Source of the DNA: Candidatus Cloacimonadota bacterium | Lineage (GTDB): Bacteria > Cloacimonadota > Cloacimonadia > Cloacimonadales > JAOZMQ01 | NCBI GenBank assembly: GCA_029934195.1 | Contig: JAOZMQ010000068.1 | Coordinates: 1-10,655 of the forward strand | Length of the DNA: 10,655 nt | Reading direction: 5' to 3' | In this document: piece by piece, positions 1-6,955 of the stretch | Layout: every line of letters starts with the position of its first letter | Position numbering within the stretch: the first letter of the stretch is position 1 | Made by a program: the position numbers and the translations under genes | The notes under the pieces: model-generated | Database searches by the model: none | Seen by the model: only the letters and a program-made list of their open reading frames with translations | What the model was told of the DNA's origin: nothing

Positions 1-98
1 CTCAAGATTATATAATTCAAATTCATTTCTTGAAATATTGCTATTTGTTTTTCAAATTCCATTTCATTAAAAAAAAATGATTTTACTATATAGATCAT
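1..98 (-). CDS. Start of a further gene, cut by the window edge
   Basis: An ATG at 98-96 opens a reading frame of 32 codons that runs off the left edge without a stop. It begins MIYIVKSFFFNEMEFEKQ and continues with IAIFQEMNLNYIIL. AGGAG lies 5 bases upstream at 104-108, one of the best sites in the window, which is the main reason to call it a gene. It has the same direction as the rest and follows the methyltransferase after an 88-base gap (99-186). That gap holds only this ribosome site and a weak A/T hairpin, so the gene may belong to the same operon. The short hydrophobic start alternates with charged residues; it is too short to assign a family. Confidence 0.7.
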   Translation of the reverse strand, partial: MIYIVKSFFFNEMEFEKQIAIFQEMNLNYIIL

Positions 99-103
99 TA
101 TTA

Positions 104-108
104 CTCCT
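104..108 (-). promoter_or_regulatory. Ribosome binding site of the partial gene
   Basis: AGGAG on the minus strand, 5 bases before the ATG at 98. It supports a real start for the frame that leaves the window on the left. Confidence 0.7.
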
Positions 109-186
109 AATTATAATTTTGCTTGTGATTTCCGTTTCTAAACAACATTATGTTTTTGAACGATAACTAACTTCTACGAATATCCT

Positions 187-924
187 TTAACAATTCTTTA
201 AAATACATTCTTCGACCATTTTGAACCCTAAATATTTCTTTTTATATAAAGGATTTAACTCTGTTGAATTTAAGTTGATACAACCTTCAGAGTTAATCTC
301 TTCGACTTTTAAATCTGCCTGTTTTGCTATTTTCTCTAAATATTTTTGGGAAACGATTCTTTTATTATTTAAATTCAACATTGTTCTAAAAATATATTTA
401 ATTGCAACAAAAAAATTATTTGAATTTAAGTTAAAAATTCCTTTATTAAATAAGAGATTTAAATACCAGCCAAAGTTATTAAAATTCAAGTAAATTTTAC
501 CATCTCGGTTCAAGCATGATTTAAATGTTTTCAATGTTTTGGGCATATCTGAAAACATAAAAGCACCGTAGCAAAAAATTGCATCAAATTTTTTCTCAAA
601 TTCTAATTCATCCATAGATTTCTTTTGAAAAGATATTTTTTGATTATGAATTTTATTTAGTTCTCTTCCAAATTCAAGACGTTTCTCATTTATATCAACT
701 GCAAAAATATTTTTATTAAGTTTTGATAAAGCAAGACTCCATTGTCCAATACCGCATCCAATATCCAGGATATTTTCTTTATTTACAAATCCAATCTGCT
801 TTAATCTATTGGAATAAAAATCTATACTTCTTGATAATTGAGCTGATGCGTACGATTTTTCATAATCTGAGATCTTATTTAATAATTCAGTGGAAATATT
901 CCAAGATGTATCTATTTTATGCAT
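187..924 (-). CDS. Class I SAM-dependent methyltransferase
   Basis: A 245-residue methyltransferase of the Methyltransf_11/25 type. NILDIGCGIGQW (51-62) is the glycine-rich SAM motif, IFAVDIN (73-79) ends with the ribose-binding acidic residue region (Asp77), SFQKKSMDEL (98-107) is motif III, FDAIFCYGAFMF (113-124) is motif IV, and LNRDGKIYLNF (137-147) is the post-motif strand. The C-terminal 90 residues are Asn and Phe rich and should shape the acceptor pocket. It shares little with the 222-residue methyltransferase upstream, so the two probably methylate different positions. The ATG lies inside the upstream gene, which ends 13 bases later at 912, and a G-rich site at 928-934 precedes it. 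Its own ORF stays open upstream to about 972. Acceptor unknown; a glycan sugar is inferred from the neighbours. Confidence 0.85.
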   Translation of the reverse strand: MHKIDTSWNISTELLNKISDYEKSYASAQLSRSIDFYSNRLKQIGFVNKENILDIGCGIGQWSLALSKLNKNIFAVDINEKRLEFGRELNKIHNQKISFQKKSMDELEFEKKFDAIFCYGAFMFSDMPKTLKTFKSCLNRDGKIYLNFNNFGWYLNLLFNKGIFNLNSNNFFVAIKYIFRTMLNLNNKRIVSQKYLEKIAKQADLKVEEINSEGCINLNSTELNPLYKKKYLGFKMVEECILKNC

Positions 925-2063
925 ATTCCCCCCATTTTTTTGAAAGGGATTGTAACCATTTTTTCTCCCTTTTCAAATTCTAATTCAGAATCTAAATATA
1001 CTATTTTATCAACATTACTTTTATTTAATGATAAACCTTGAAAATAATTTGAAGGATTATTGAGCTTATCTTTTGTTTCAAGATATATTGAATTTTTGTT
1101 TATCTGAATTTTTGTTTGTGAAAGCATCATTAAATAATTGAGAAATCTTTTTTGAGTTAGAATTAATAATCTACCTGAATTTACTTCAGAAGATAAAAAA
1201 TTCCAAGATTTCTCAATTTCATTTGTAAAGTGTTTTTTCTCAAATTTAATTAATTTACCTTTTTGTCGTATATATCCTAAATGTTGATAAATATTAATAC
1301 TGGATTTTTTTTGATAAAATTTCTTCCAATTTATTGATTTTAATTGTTGATAGAATTCCGAATGAGTAGGAGCAAATTTTCCTGAATTTCTAAATCGTCT
1401 AAACGACAAATATTCTTTTTTATCAGTCAGTTTCATTTTAAAGATTTGCTTCAAAGGTAACTGGTATTTTATTGAATCATAAAATCTCCAAATATTTTTA
1501 TTATCTACAAGTTTGTCTGTCCAAATAAATTTTACTCCCAATTCTTGTAACAAATGACCAATATAAAGCGGATTATCTTCATTGTCTCCTTTTTGATATT
1601 TTTGAAAACCAACATTTGTAACATTCTTTGTATTACCGTGATTTGTAAAAATATCCAATTTAATATTATTAATTTTTATTTCTTTCATTATTCGATTAAT
1701 CATTTGCTTTGAGCAATTACCAAATTGAGAGAAATCTCCCAAGCCATGAATTGTATCAATATATCCTAATTTGATTAAATTAAGAATTTTATCAGCATAT
1801 TCAGATTTTTCTGTTTCAGCTAATGGCTCTTTAAAATATGAGAAATTCTTCTTGGTTTCACTATAAAAGAAAAAACTTGAAGACAATTCCAACCCTAAAC
1901 CTCTCCCCCATTCGCAGTTACTTGTACTATTGATTTTCTTATAAAACTGAATAAATGTGTCAAAATCAAAACCTTCAACATCATTTGAAATTGTTAATAA
2001 TCCTTGATATGCTTTTGGCAACTTTCGTATAATTTTTGAATGTGTTTTTATTGGATAGTACAT
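912..2063 (-). CDS. Divergent polysaccharide-deacetylase-like protein
   Basis: A 383-residue protein I recognise only by pattern. LLTISNDVEGFD (22-33) resembles the first NodB-fold strand, with Asp28 as a possible catalytic or metal residue. DTIHGLGDFS (103-112, His106) and FTNHGNTKN (139-147, His142) resemble the His-bearing motifs of deacetylase-like proteins found in O-antigen loci. The remaining 190 residues are Lys, Asn and Ile rich with no motif I know. If active it could remove an N-acetyl group from a sugar. The start follows the glycosyltransferase stop by 4 bases with only a weak AGAA, implying coupling. The 3' end overlaps the next methyltransferase by 13 bases. No signal peptide is visible, so a cytoplasmic site is likely. 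It could instead be a structural relative without deacetylase activity. Confidence 0.55.
   Translation of the reverse strand: MYYPIKTHSKIIRKLPKAYQGLLTISNDVEGFDFDTFIQFYKKINSTSNCEWGRGLGLELSSSFFFYSETKKNFSYFKEPLAETEKSEYADKILNLIKLGYIDTIHGLGDFSQFGNCSKQMINRIMKEIKINNIKLDIFTNHGNTKNVTNVGFQKYQKGDNEDNPLYIGHLLQELGVKFIWTDKLVDNKNIWRFYDSIKYQLPLKQIFKMKLTDKKEYLSFRRFRNSGKFAPTHSEFYQQLKSINWKKFYQKKSSINIYQHLGYIRQKGKLIKFEKKHFTNEIEKSWNFLSSEVNSGRLLILTQKRFLNYLMMLSQTKIQINKNSIYLETKDKLNNPSNYFQGLSLNKSNVDKIVYLDSELEFEKGEKMVTIPFKKMGGICIK
928..934 (-). promoter_or_regulatory. G-rich ribosome binding site inside the upstream gene
   Basis: The minus strand reads TGGGGGG across 934-928, three bases before the ATG at 924. It lies within the last codons of the deacetylase-like gene and follows a run of seven A. 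The spacing is short but the run can pair with the anti-SD sequence. Confidence 0.4.
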
Positions 2064-2067
2064 AATA

Positions 2068-3366
2068 TTATATTCTAATTGTTTTAATAAAATTATTAAA
2101 TGATTCCAAAAAATGGTTATAAGAATGCCTATTTTGCATCCATTCTAAAGTTTCGAGAGCTTTTGCTTCAAGATCAATTTTTCCATTTTGAATATTATTT
2201 AAGACCTCATAAATTTCATTTGCATTTTTACAATTATAAACAGGTGGAGAATCCCAACCAACTTTCTGATAATATTTTGTGTTAATTTTTATCATTACCG
2301 GAGTACCAACACTCATTGCTTCCATTGAACTTGTACCATAAGAACCTAAAACAAATTGATCAATTACAAGATCTACAGATTTGAATAAATCATATAAAAT
2401 TGGTTTGGAAACAGAAAAAGAAAGAGCAATTATATTCTCAAAACTTTCAAACTCTTCTTTTATTTTTAAAAAATCTTTTCCCCAGCCTGCAAACAAAAAA
2501 CATATTTTTTTAGTATTTCCTATTTTTTTAAGAGCTTCAAACAAAATATCATGTCCTTTCCAATAAAAATCAACTCGTGATGGAATGAAAATAATCTTCT
2601 CCCAAAATTTATTCTCAATATCTAATTCTTGGAATACTTTCTTACGTAAAATTCTTTTTTCATCGGTTGCTATTTTCTTATTTAAGACATTCATTGGATA
2701 CGGAATCCGGATAAAAATTGGATCTGATAAAAGTTTATTATCTAACGGTAATCTTGATCTGACTCCATCACAATTCACAGCACCCAAAAGTTGCTTAAAA
2801 GCTTTATTGGAAAGATTTTTCATCATTTTGAGATAAATTTGTTCTAAAATATTTTTTGGATGTGGTTTATCAATACCAAGTGCAAATCGAATTTCACCGC
2901 TTGAAGGCCACATGAAATTCTTTCTTCCGGATAAATATCCTAAAACCATTGGCATCAATCCACATGTAATTACTAAATCACAGCTTTGCATAATTTGAAT
3001 AATGTTTGAATATCTCTTTTTCCTTTTAAAAAGAAACATCAATAAAAACATGAATTGTTTCTCCAGGAAAGTACCATTTCCGAATTTGATTTTGTCAGAA
3101 TATCCAAGATCACTATCAGGATTAATAAACCAATTTGGCATCTTCCAGTTTAACGATTTTTCTTTCAACAAAATTTCACTAATTCTTTTTTTTTGATAAA
3201 TTTCACCATAAGAAATTTTTTCTCGAACATCTTGCCAAGATGGTTGACTAAACATAAATGAATCTTCGGTATCACGAATAAAAACTATATCAAAACCATT
3301 TTCTTTTAGAATTTTGGAAATGATATATAGGTTATTTGCAGTACCTCCATACATACAAATTTTCAT
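2068..3366 (-). CDS. GT-B fold glycosyltransferase, GT4-like
   Basis: A 432-residue GT-B glycosyltransferase. The N-terminal domain begins MKICMYGGTANN, with CDLVITCG (129-136) ending another beta strand. The C-terminal donor-binding domain has FIPSRVDFYWKGHDIL (260-275), CFLFAGWGKD (289-298) and DQFVLGSYGTSSMEAMSVGTPVM, with key residues Asp336, Gly344, Glu349 and Gly354. Glu349 is the second Glu of the GT4 EX7E pattern, while the first is Gly341. It should move a nucleotide-activated sugar onto a growing glycan at the inner membrane face; the sugar is unknown. The start is fixed by an in-frame TAG at 3379-3381. The SD is weak (AGG about 11 bases upstream). It lies 27 bases after the B12 radical SAM gene and 4 bases before the next one. 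It is the strongest single hint that the cluster builds a glycan. Confidence 0.85.
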   Translation of the reverse strand: MKICMYGGTANNLYIISKILKENGFDIVFIRDTEDSFMFSQPSWQDVREKISYGEIYQKKRISEILLKEKSLNWKMPNWFINPDSDLGYSDKIKFGNGTFLEKQFMFLLMFLFKRKKRYSNIIQIMQSCDLVITCGLMPMVLGYLSGRKNFMWPSSGEIRFALGIDKPHPKNILEQIYLKMMKNLSNKAFKQLLGAVNCDGVRSRLPLDNKLLSDPIFIRIPYPMNVLNKKIATDEKRILRKKVFQELDIENKFWEKIIFIPSRVDFYWKGHDILFEALKKIGNTKKICFLFAGWGKDFLKIKEEFESFENIIALSFSVSKPILYDLFKSVDLVIDQFVLGSYGTSSMEAMSVGTPVMIKINTKYYQKVGWDSPPVYNCKNANEIYEVLNNIQNGKIDLEAKALETLEWMQNRHSYNHFLESFNNFIKTIRI

Positions 3367-3393
3367 AAATTGGAGTACCTAAACATTATAACA

Positions 3394-4860
3394 TTACTTA
3401 TCATTTCTGAGTAAATCATTTTCCTTGAAAAAGTCATAAAACATATCAACAAATGGTTCTATCGTTGCATAATAAATATCAGTATTTCCGATTTTTGTTC
3501 TTAATTTTGGTTCACTTATTTCTTTCCAAACATCTCTCCGTAATTTTTCTAAGTATTTGTTGTCATATTCCTCTGAATGAATTCTTGCTTCACCATAAGC
3601 ATAATCATCGTATCCTTTCTCTTCTTCAATCAATAAACCTTTTGCTCTTGCTAATTCCGTTAATGGCGTTCCTGGATAAGGTCTAAACATTGTAAAAGTT
3701 GAGTAATCAAGATCCAATTCTTTTGCAAAATCAACAGTATCTTGGATTTGTTTTTTGGTTTCAGTGGGTAATCCTAAAATATAGTATCCAATTGTATAAA
3801 CACCCAATTCTTTGGCTTTTTTTGCTAATCTTCTAATGTGGTCAAGTTTGTTTGGTTTATTGATCAATTTGTTTAATACATATTCATTTCCACTTTCAAT
3901 TGGCATAACAAAACAATACATACCGGCATCAACCATATCTTCAAGAAGATCTTCACTTATTGTACTCAAAATCATACCTTGATGACAAGCCCAGAGGATT
4001 TTTTTCTTCTTTAACTCGTGGCAAATTGCTCTTGTTCTTTCTTTATCAGTATTGAAACTATCATCGCTAATATACAAATGGTTTATTCCTGCTTTTTCTA
4101 ACAATTCAATTTCCGCTATAATATTTTCCACAGATCTTGTTCTATAAATTTTACCCCAAATTCTGGAAGTTGAACAAAAACCACATGACCACGGACATCC
4201 TCTTGATGTTATGATCTCAGCACTTTTAAGAATTGGTGACATAACGCTGTGTTGATCATAACTATTTTTAGGCAATAATTCTCGTAACGGAAATGGTATT
4301 GAATTCAAATCTTCTATAAATGAGACAGGATTCATAATTATTTCATTGTTATCACGATAAATCAATCCTGCAATTTCTGAAAAATTATTAGAGTCTGATT
4401 CCAAAACGCGGATAAGATTTCTTATAGAAAATTCTCCTTCACCACAAATAAGGAAATCAATTTCAGGATTTTCATTCATCAATTGTTTTTTCATCAAAGT
4501 AGCATGTGGACCACCCATTATAATTGGAATTTCAGGGAAATCTTTTTTTAATAATTGAATCAATTTCTCAGTACCATGAGCAAAGTTAGTAAATAGATTA
4601 GAAATAAGTAAATATTTGGGATTGAATTTTTTAACTCTTCTAATTATATCATCAAAACTCAAACCAACAAATTCTCTTTTTCCATCAAAATAACTTCGAT
4701 TATGAATATCTTCCGCAAAAGTATCAATAAAATGTACATTATGTCCATCACCTTTCAAAATGCTACAAAGATATAAAGCACCTAAAGCCGGATGAACTTT
4801 TCCGTATTCGCCTACTCCATAAACTCTTGGAGGAATCAAAAATAATATATTGCTACTCAT
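3394..4860 (-). CDS. B12-binding domain radical SAM protein
   Basis: A 488-residue protein with the BchE-like two-part layout. Residues 1-145 form a Rossmann cobalamin-binding domain: LFLIPP (6-11), DGHNVHFIDT (38-47), IMGGPHAT (114-121) and LICGEGE (137-143). There is no DxHxxG, so any cobalamin would be bound without a protein His ligand, as in other members. A linker with SIPFPLRELLP (187-197) leads to the radical SAM core: GCPWSCGFC has Cys222, Cys226 and Cys229, then LYISDDSFN (262-270), GYYILGLPTET (358-368) and FRPYPGTPL (392-400). The family performs methyl transfer to unreactive carbons and other radical steps on lipids, antibiotics and sugars; the reaction here is unknown. The ATG overlaps the SPASM gene by 8 bases (ATGAGTAG). 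A GGAG about 10 bases upstream may help initiation. Confidence 0.93.
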   Translation of the reverse strand: MSSNILFLIPPRVYGVGEYGKVHPALGALYLCSILKGDGHNVHFIDTFAEDIHNRSYFDGKREFVGLSFDDIIRRVKKFNPKYLLISNLFTNFAHGTEKLIQLLKKDFPEIPIIMGGPHATLMKKQLMNENPEIDFLICGEGEFSIRNLIRVLESDSNNFSEIAGLIYRDNNEIIMNPVSFIEDLNSIPFPLRELLPKNSYDQHSVMSPILKSAEIITSRGCPWSCGFCSTSRIWGKIYRTRSVENIIAEIELLEKAGINHLYISDDSFNTDKERTRAICHELKKKKILWACHQGMILSTISEDLLEDMVDAGMYCFVMPIESGNEYVLNKLINKPNKLDHIRRLAKKAKELGVYTIGYYILGLPTETKKQIQDTVDFAKELDLDYSTFTMFRPYPGTPLTELARAKGLLIEEEKGYDDYAYGEARIHSEEYDNKYLEKLRRDVWKEISEPKLRTKIGNTDIYYATIEPFVDMFYDFFKENDLLRNDK

Positions 4861-6115
4861 CTTCTACATACTCCACTTCGTTAAATTTTTCGTAATCTTC
4901 ATTATTCATTTTACAGATTTGTTCCCATACATCATGGTTTTCCCACATTTTATGATAATCATCAATATAGTTTGCTATAAATTTCACATCATTTTCATTA
5001 TTTTGAGTATCAATTTCATTCATTCTATTCTTGGCATCACTAAAATTTCCTTTCAATAAATCAATGTATGAAAGCACTATTTGATCTTTAGAATTTTCTA
5101 ACTTTGTTATTATTTCGTTATTATGTATTTTATCTCTATCAATAATCAGATGTTTATGGATTTTTTCCATCGACCAAAGCCAAGAACAATCTCTACACAA
5201 AATCTCTTTTTTATGTAAAGCAGAATAATCACCATTTTTCATATTCAACCGAAATTCCTTGAAATTATCATTATTCCAAATTTCTTTTAAGCTGTTTTCT
5301 TGTACATTTCCTAATGAAACTTTTTCACGAGGTTCAGTTATACAATAACCAATTTCACCATCATGAAGAATTGTTAATGCAATCCAAGGGAAAATACATC
5401 GCGGTAATAATTTTTCATCAATTTTTTTTGTAGAAACCGTAACACCTTCTTCTATAGCATTTTGGAAACTGAAAACATTATGAATACCAATATTTGTATC
5501 CGGGAACAATTGATTGAAAGTCTTTATAATTTCTTCAGAAGTTTCATCTTTATTCCTATTTTGTTTTACGTAATCTACATATACTTTGATGTTTCTTTGA
5601 CTTTCACTTCGCTTCTTCAAAAAATACTGACAATTTTCAATCACATCTTTTAAATGAAAATTTCCACCATGAACATTTTGATAATTTTCTTCTCGTATTG
5701 TATGAATTGAAAAGGTTAGAAAATCAACAGTTTTAACTAAACGATCTGAAACTTCCTTTGTAAGCATAGTAGCATTTGTATGAATAGCAATTTCGATGTC
5801 TGGTCGTTTTGATTTTAAATATTCTGCAAAATCACAAATTTTTGGGTGCAGAAGTGGTTCACCTTGCTTCATCAAGTAAACTCTTTGAGTTTCTGGAAAT
5901 AATTGATCAACAATAGATTTGAATAACTTTTCTGTCATAAATCCATTACTTTTCACATTATGGTCTCTTAAAGCACAAACCGCACAACTTTGGTTACAAA
6001 CATTTGTCGGACTAATATAAACTAACCAAGGATTTGGGGCAATTTCAGAGCCTTTGACCCAAGTATTTGTCCAACTGTTTCTTACTCTTTCCTGTAATAT
6101 CTTCTTATCTTTCAT
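4853..6115 (-). CDS. Radical SAM protein with SPASM-type C-terminal domain
   Basis: A 420-residue protein. The radical SAM cluster motif CNQSCAVC places Cys40, Cys44 and Cys47 on the 4Fe-4S centre that cleaves SAM. KQGEPLLHP (83-91) holds the GEP variant of the SAM-binding GGE motif, and IHTNATML (111-118) matches the strand-4 signature. A SPASM-like region follows: RCIFPW (Cys240), GEIGYC (Cys258), the SLGNVQENSLKEIW linker (267-280) and CRDC (Cys307, Cys310), which would bind an auxiliary cluster. SPASM enzymes modify peptides, proteins and some small molecules, including sugars; the substrate here is unknown. Residues 320-420 form an extra, acidic, probably helical tail. AAGGAG lies 5 bases before the ATG and overlaps the upstream stop. 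The last 8 bases overlap the next gene's start, which links it closely to the B12-type radical SAM enzyme. Confidence 0.9.
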   Translation of the reverse strand: MKDKKILQERVRNSWTNTWVKGSEIAPNPWLVYISPTNVCNQSCAVCALRDHNVKSNGFMTEKLFKSIVDQLFPETQRVYLMKQGEPLLHPKICDFAEYLKSKRPDIEIAIHTNATMLTKEVSDRLVKTVDFLTFSIHTIREENYQNVHGGNFHLKDVIENCQYFLKKRSESQRNIKVYVDYVKQNRNKDETSEEIIKTFNQLFPDTNIGIHNVFSFQNAIEEGVTVSTKKIDEKLLPRCIFPWIALTILHDGEIGYCITEPREKVSLGNVQENSLKEIWNNDNFKEFRLNMKNGDYSALHKKEILCRDCSWLWSMEKIHKHLIIDRDKIHNNEIITKLENSKDQIVLSYIDLLKGNFSDAKNRMNEIDTQNNENDVKFIANYIDDYHKMWENHDVWEQICKMNNEDYEKFNEVEYVEDE

Positions 6116-6120
6116 AAATA

Positions 6121-6126
6121 CTCCTT
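6121..6126 (-). promoter_or_regulatory. Ribosome binding site overlapping the amidohydrolase stop codon
   Basis: AAGGAG on the minus strand, 5 bases before the ATG at 6115. Its AA is part of the TAA stop (6125-6127) of the amidohydrolase gene. This is the best SD site in the cluster and couples the SPASM radical SAM gene to the amidohydrolase. Confidence 0.8.
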
Positions 6127-6898
6127 AATTATTATTAGTCAGATTTAGTATTGTATTGCCTTGAATCTCAGCTCTTTCAGCTATCGAAAAATCTTTTAAA
6201 GCTTTTTCACTAATTCTCTTTATATCACTCAAATTGTTTTCTGGAAAATCACTTCCGATCATACATCTTTTGGGATTTGCTTTTTTTAACATAAAAATAA
6301 TATCCTGAAAATAACTTGTGTTTTCAAAATAATTTATTGTGTATGTAAAATCAAGATACACATTTGGATAAGCTTTGCAAAGCATAAAAGCCTCCCACAT
6401 TTTGAAACCTCCAACATGACCAATTATAAAATTTGTTTCAGGACATTTCATTATATATTTTTCTATTGTATAGGGAGACATTTCAGATAGTGGTCCAGGG
6501 AAAGCAGGCCATAAACAAAATTCGACAGGTAAATCTAATTTTCCGGCTTTTTTACAAATCGGTAAGATGTTTTCATGTAAATAAGAAAACTTTCCCATTC
6601 TTCCGTGTAATTTAATTCCATTTAGATTATGTTCAAATTTTAACCTTTCAATTTCATCTTCAAAATTTTTATTATTGGGATCAACATTACCAAAACCAAT
6701 AAATTTATCTGGATATTTTTTGCAGATTCGAGAAATTTCAGCATTAGTATTCATATTTGGAACTGCGATAAGTACTCCCTTATCATAACCGGATTCATCC
6801 ATTTGTCGTAATAGTTTTTCCACAGAACAATCAATTCCTAATCCATGATAATCGCCATTTTCAGTAATGTGGATATGTGCATCAACTTTATAATTCAT
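6125..6898 (-). CDS. Amidohydrolase_2 family metal-dependent hydrolase-like protein
   Basis: A 257-residue TIM-barrel protein of the amidohydrolase superfamily, near the usual length of amidohydrolase_2 members. It shows the first-strand DAHIH motif (Asp6, His8, His10), GIKLHG (94-99), IIGHVGG (158-164) with the strand-6 His161, and GSDFPE (215-220) with the strand-8 Asp217. The strand-5 position, normally a metal-binding His after a Pro-hydrophobic run, reads LPVEFCLW (123-130), so Cys128 appears to replace it. Family members hydrolyse lactones and amides or decarboxylate acids. The protein may therefore bind one metal, or none, as in the metal-independent lactonase LigI. An AGAGG at 6904-6908 fixes the start. 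Its stop codon overlaps the ribosome site of the radical SAM gene that follows, so the two are likely made together. The substrate is unknown; a sugar lactone or an amide is plausible by inference. Confidence 0.85.
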   Translation of the reverse strand: MNYKVDAHIHITENGDYHGLGIDCSVEKLLRQMDESGYDKGVLIAVPNMNTNAEISRICKKYPDKFIGFGNVDPNNKNFEDEIERLKFEHNLNGIKLHGRMGKFSYLHENILPICKKAGKLDLPVEFCLWPAFPGPLSEMSPYTIEKYIMKCPETNFIIGHVGGFKMWEAFMLCKAYPNVYLDFTYTINYFENTSYFQDIIFMLKKANPKRCMIGSDFPENNLSDIKRISEKALKDFSIAERAEIQGNTILNLTNNN

Positions 6899-6903
6899 CT
6901 TAA

Positions 6904-6908
6904 CCTCT
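6904..6908 (-). promoter_or_regulatory. Ribosome binding site of the amidohydrolase gene
   Basis: AGAGG on the minus strand, 5 bases before the ATG at 6898. It sits in the 57-base gap (6899-6955) after the FemAB-like gene, the second-largest gap between genes in the cluster. I see no hairpin or clear promoter in that gap. Confidence 0.65.
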
Positions 6909-6955
6909 CAATAAATGTTAGAAAATTTAGTTACAAAATCCTTTTAAATTAAATT

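Noticed and set aside
144..154. Short inverted repeat AACATTATGTT between the last full gene and the partial gene, possible terminator
   Set aside because: The arms are five bases, nearly all A/T, with a one-base loop and no T run after it on the transcribed strand. It is too weak to call.
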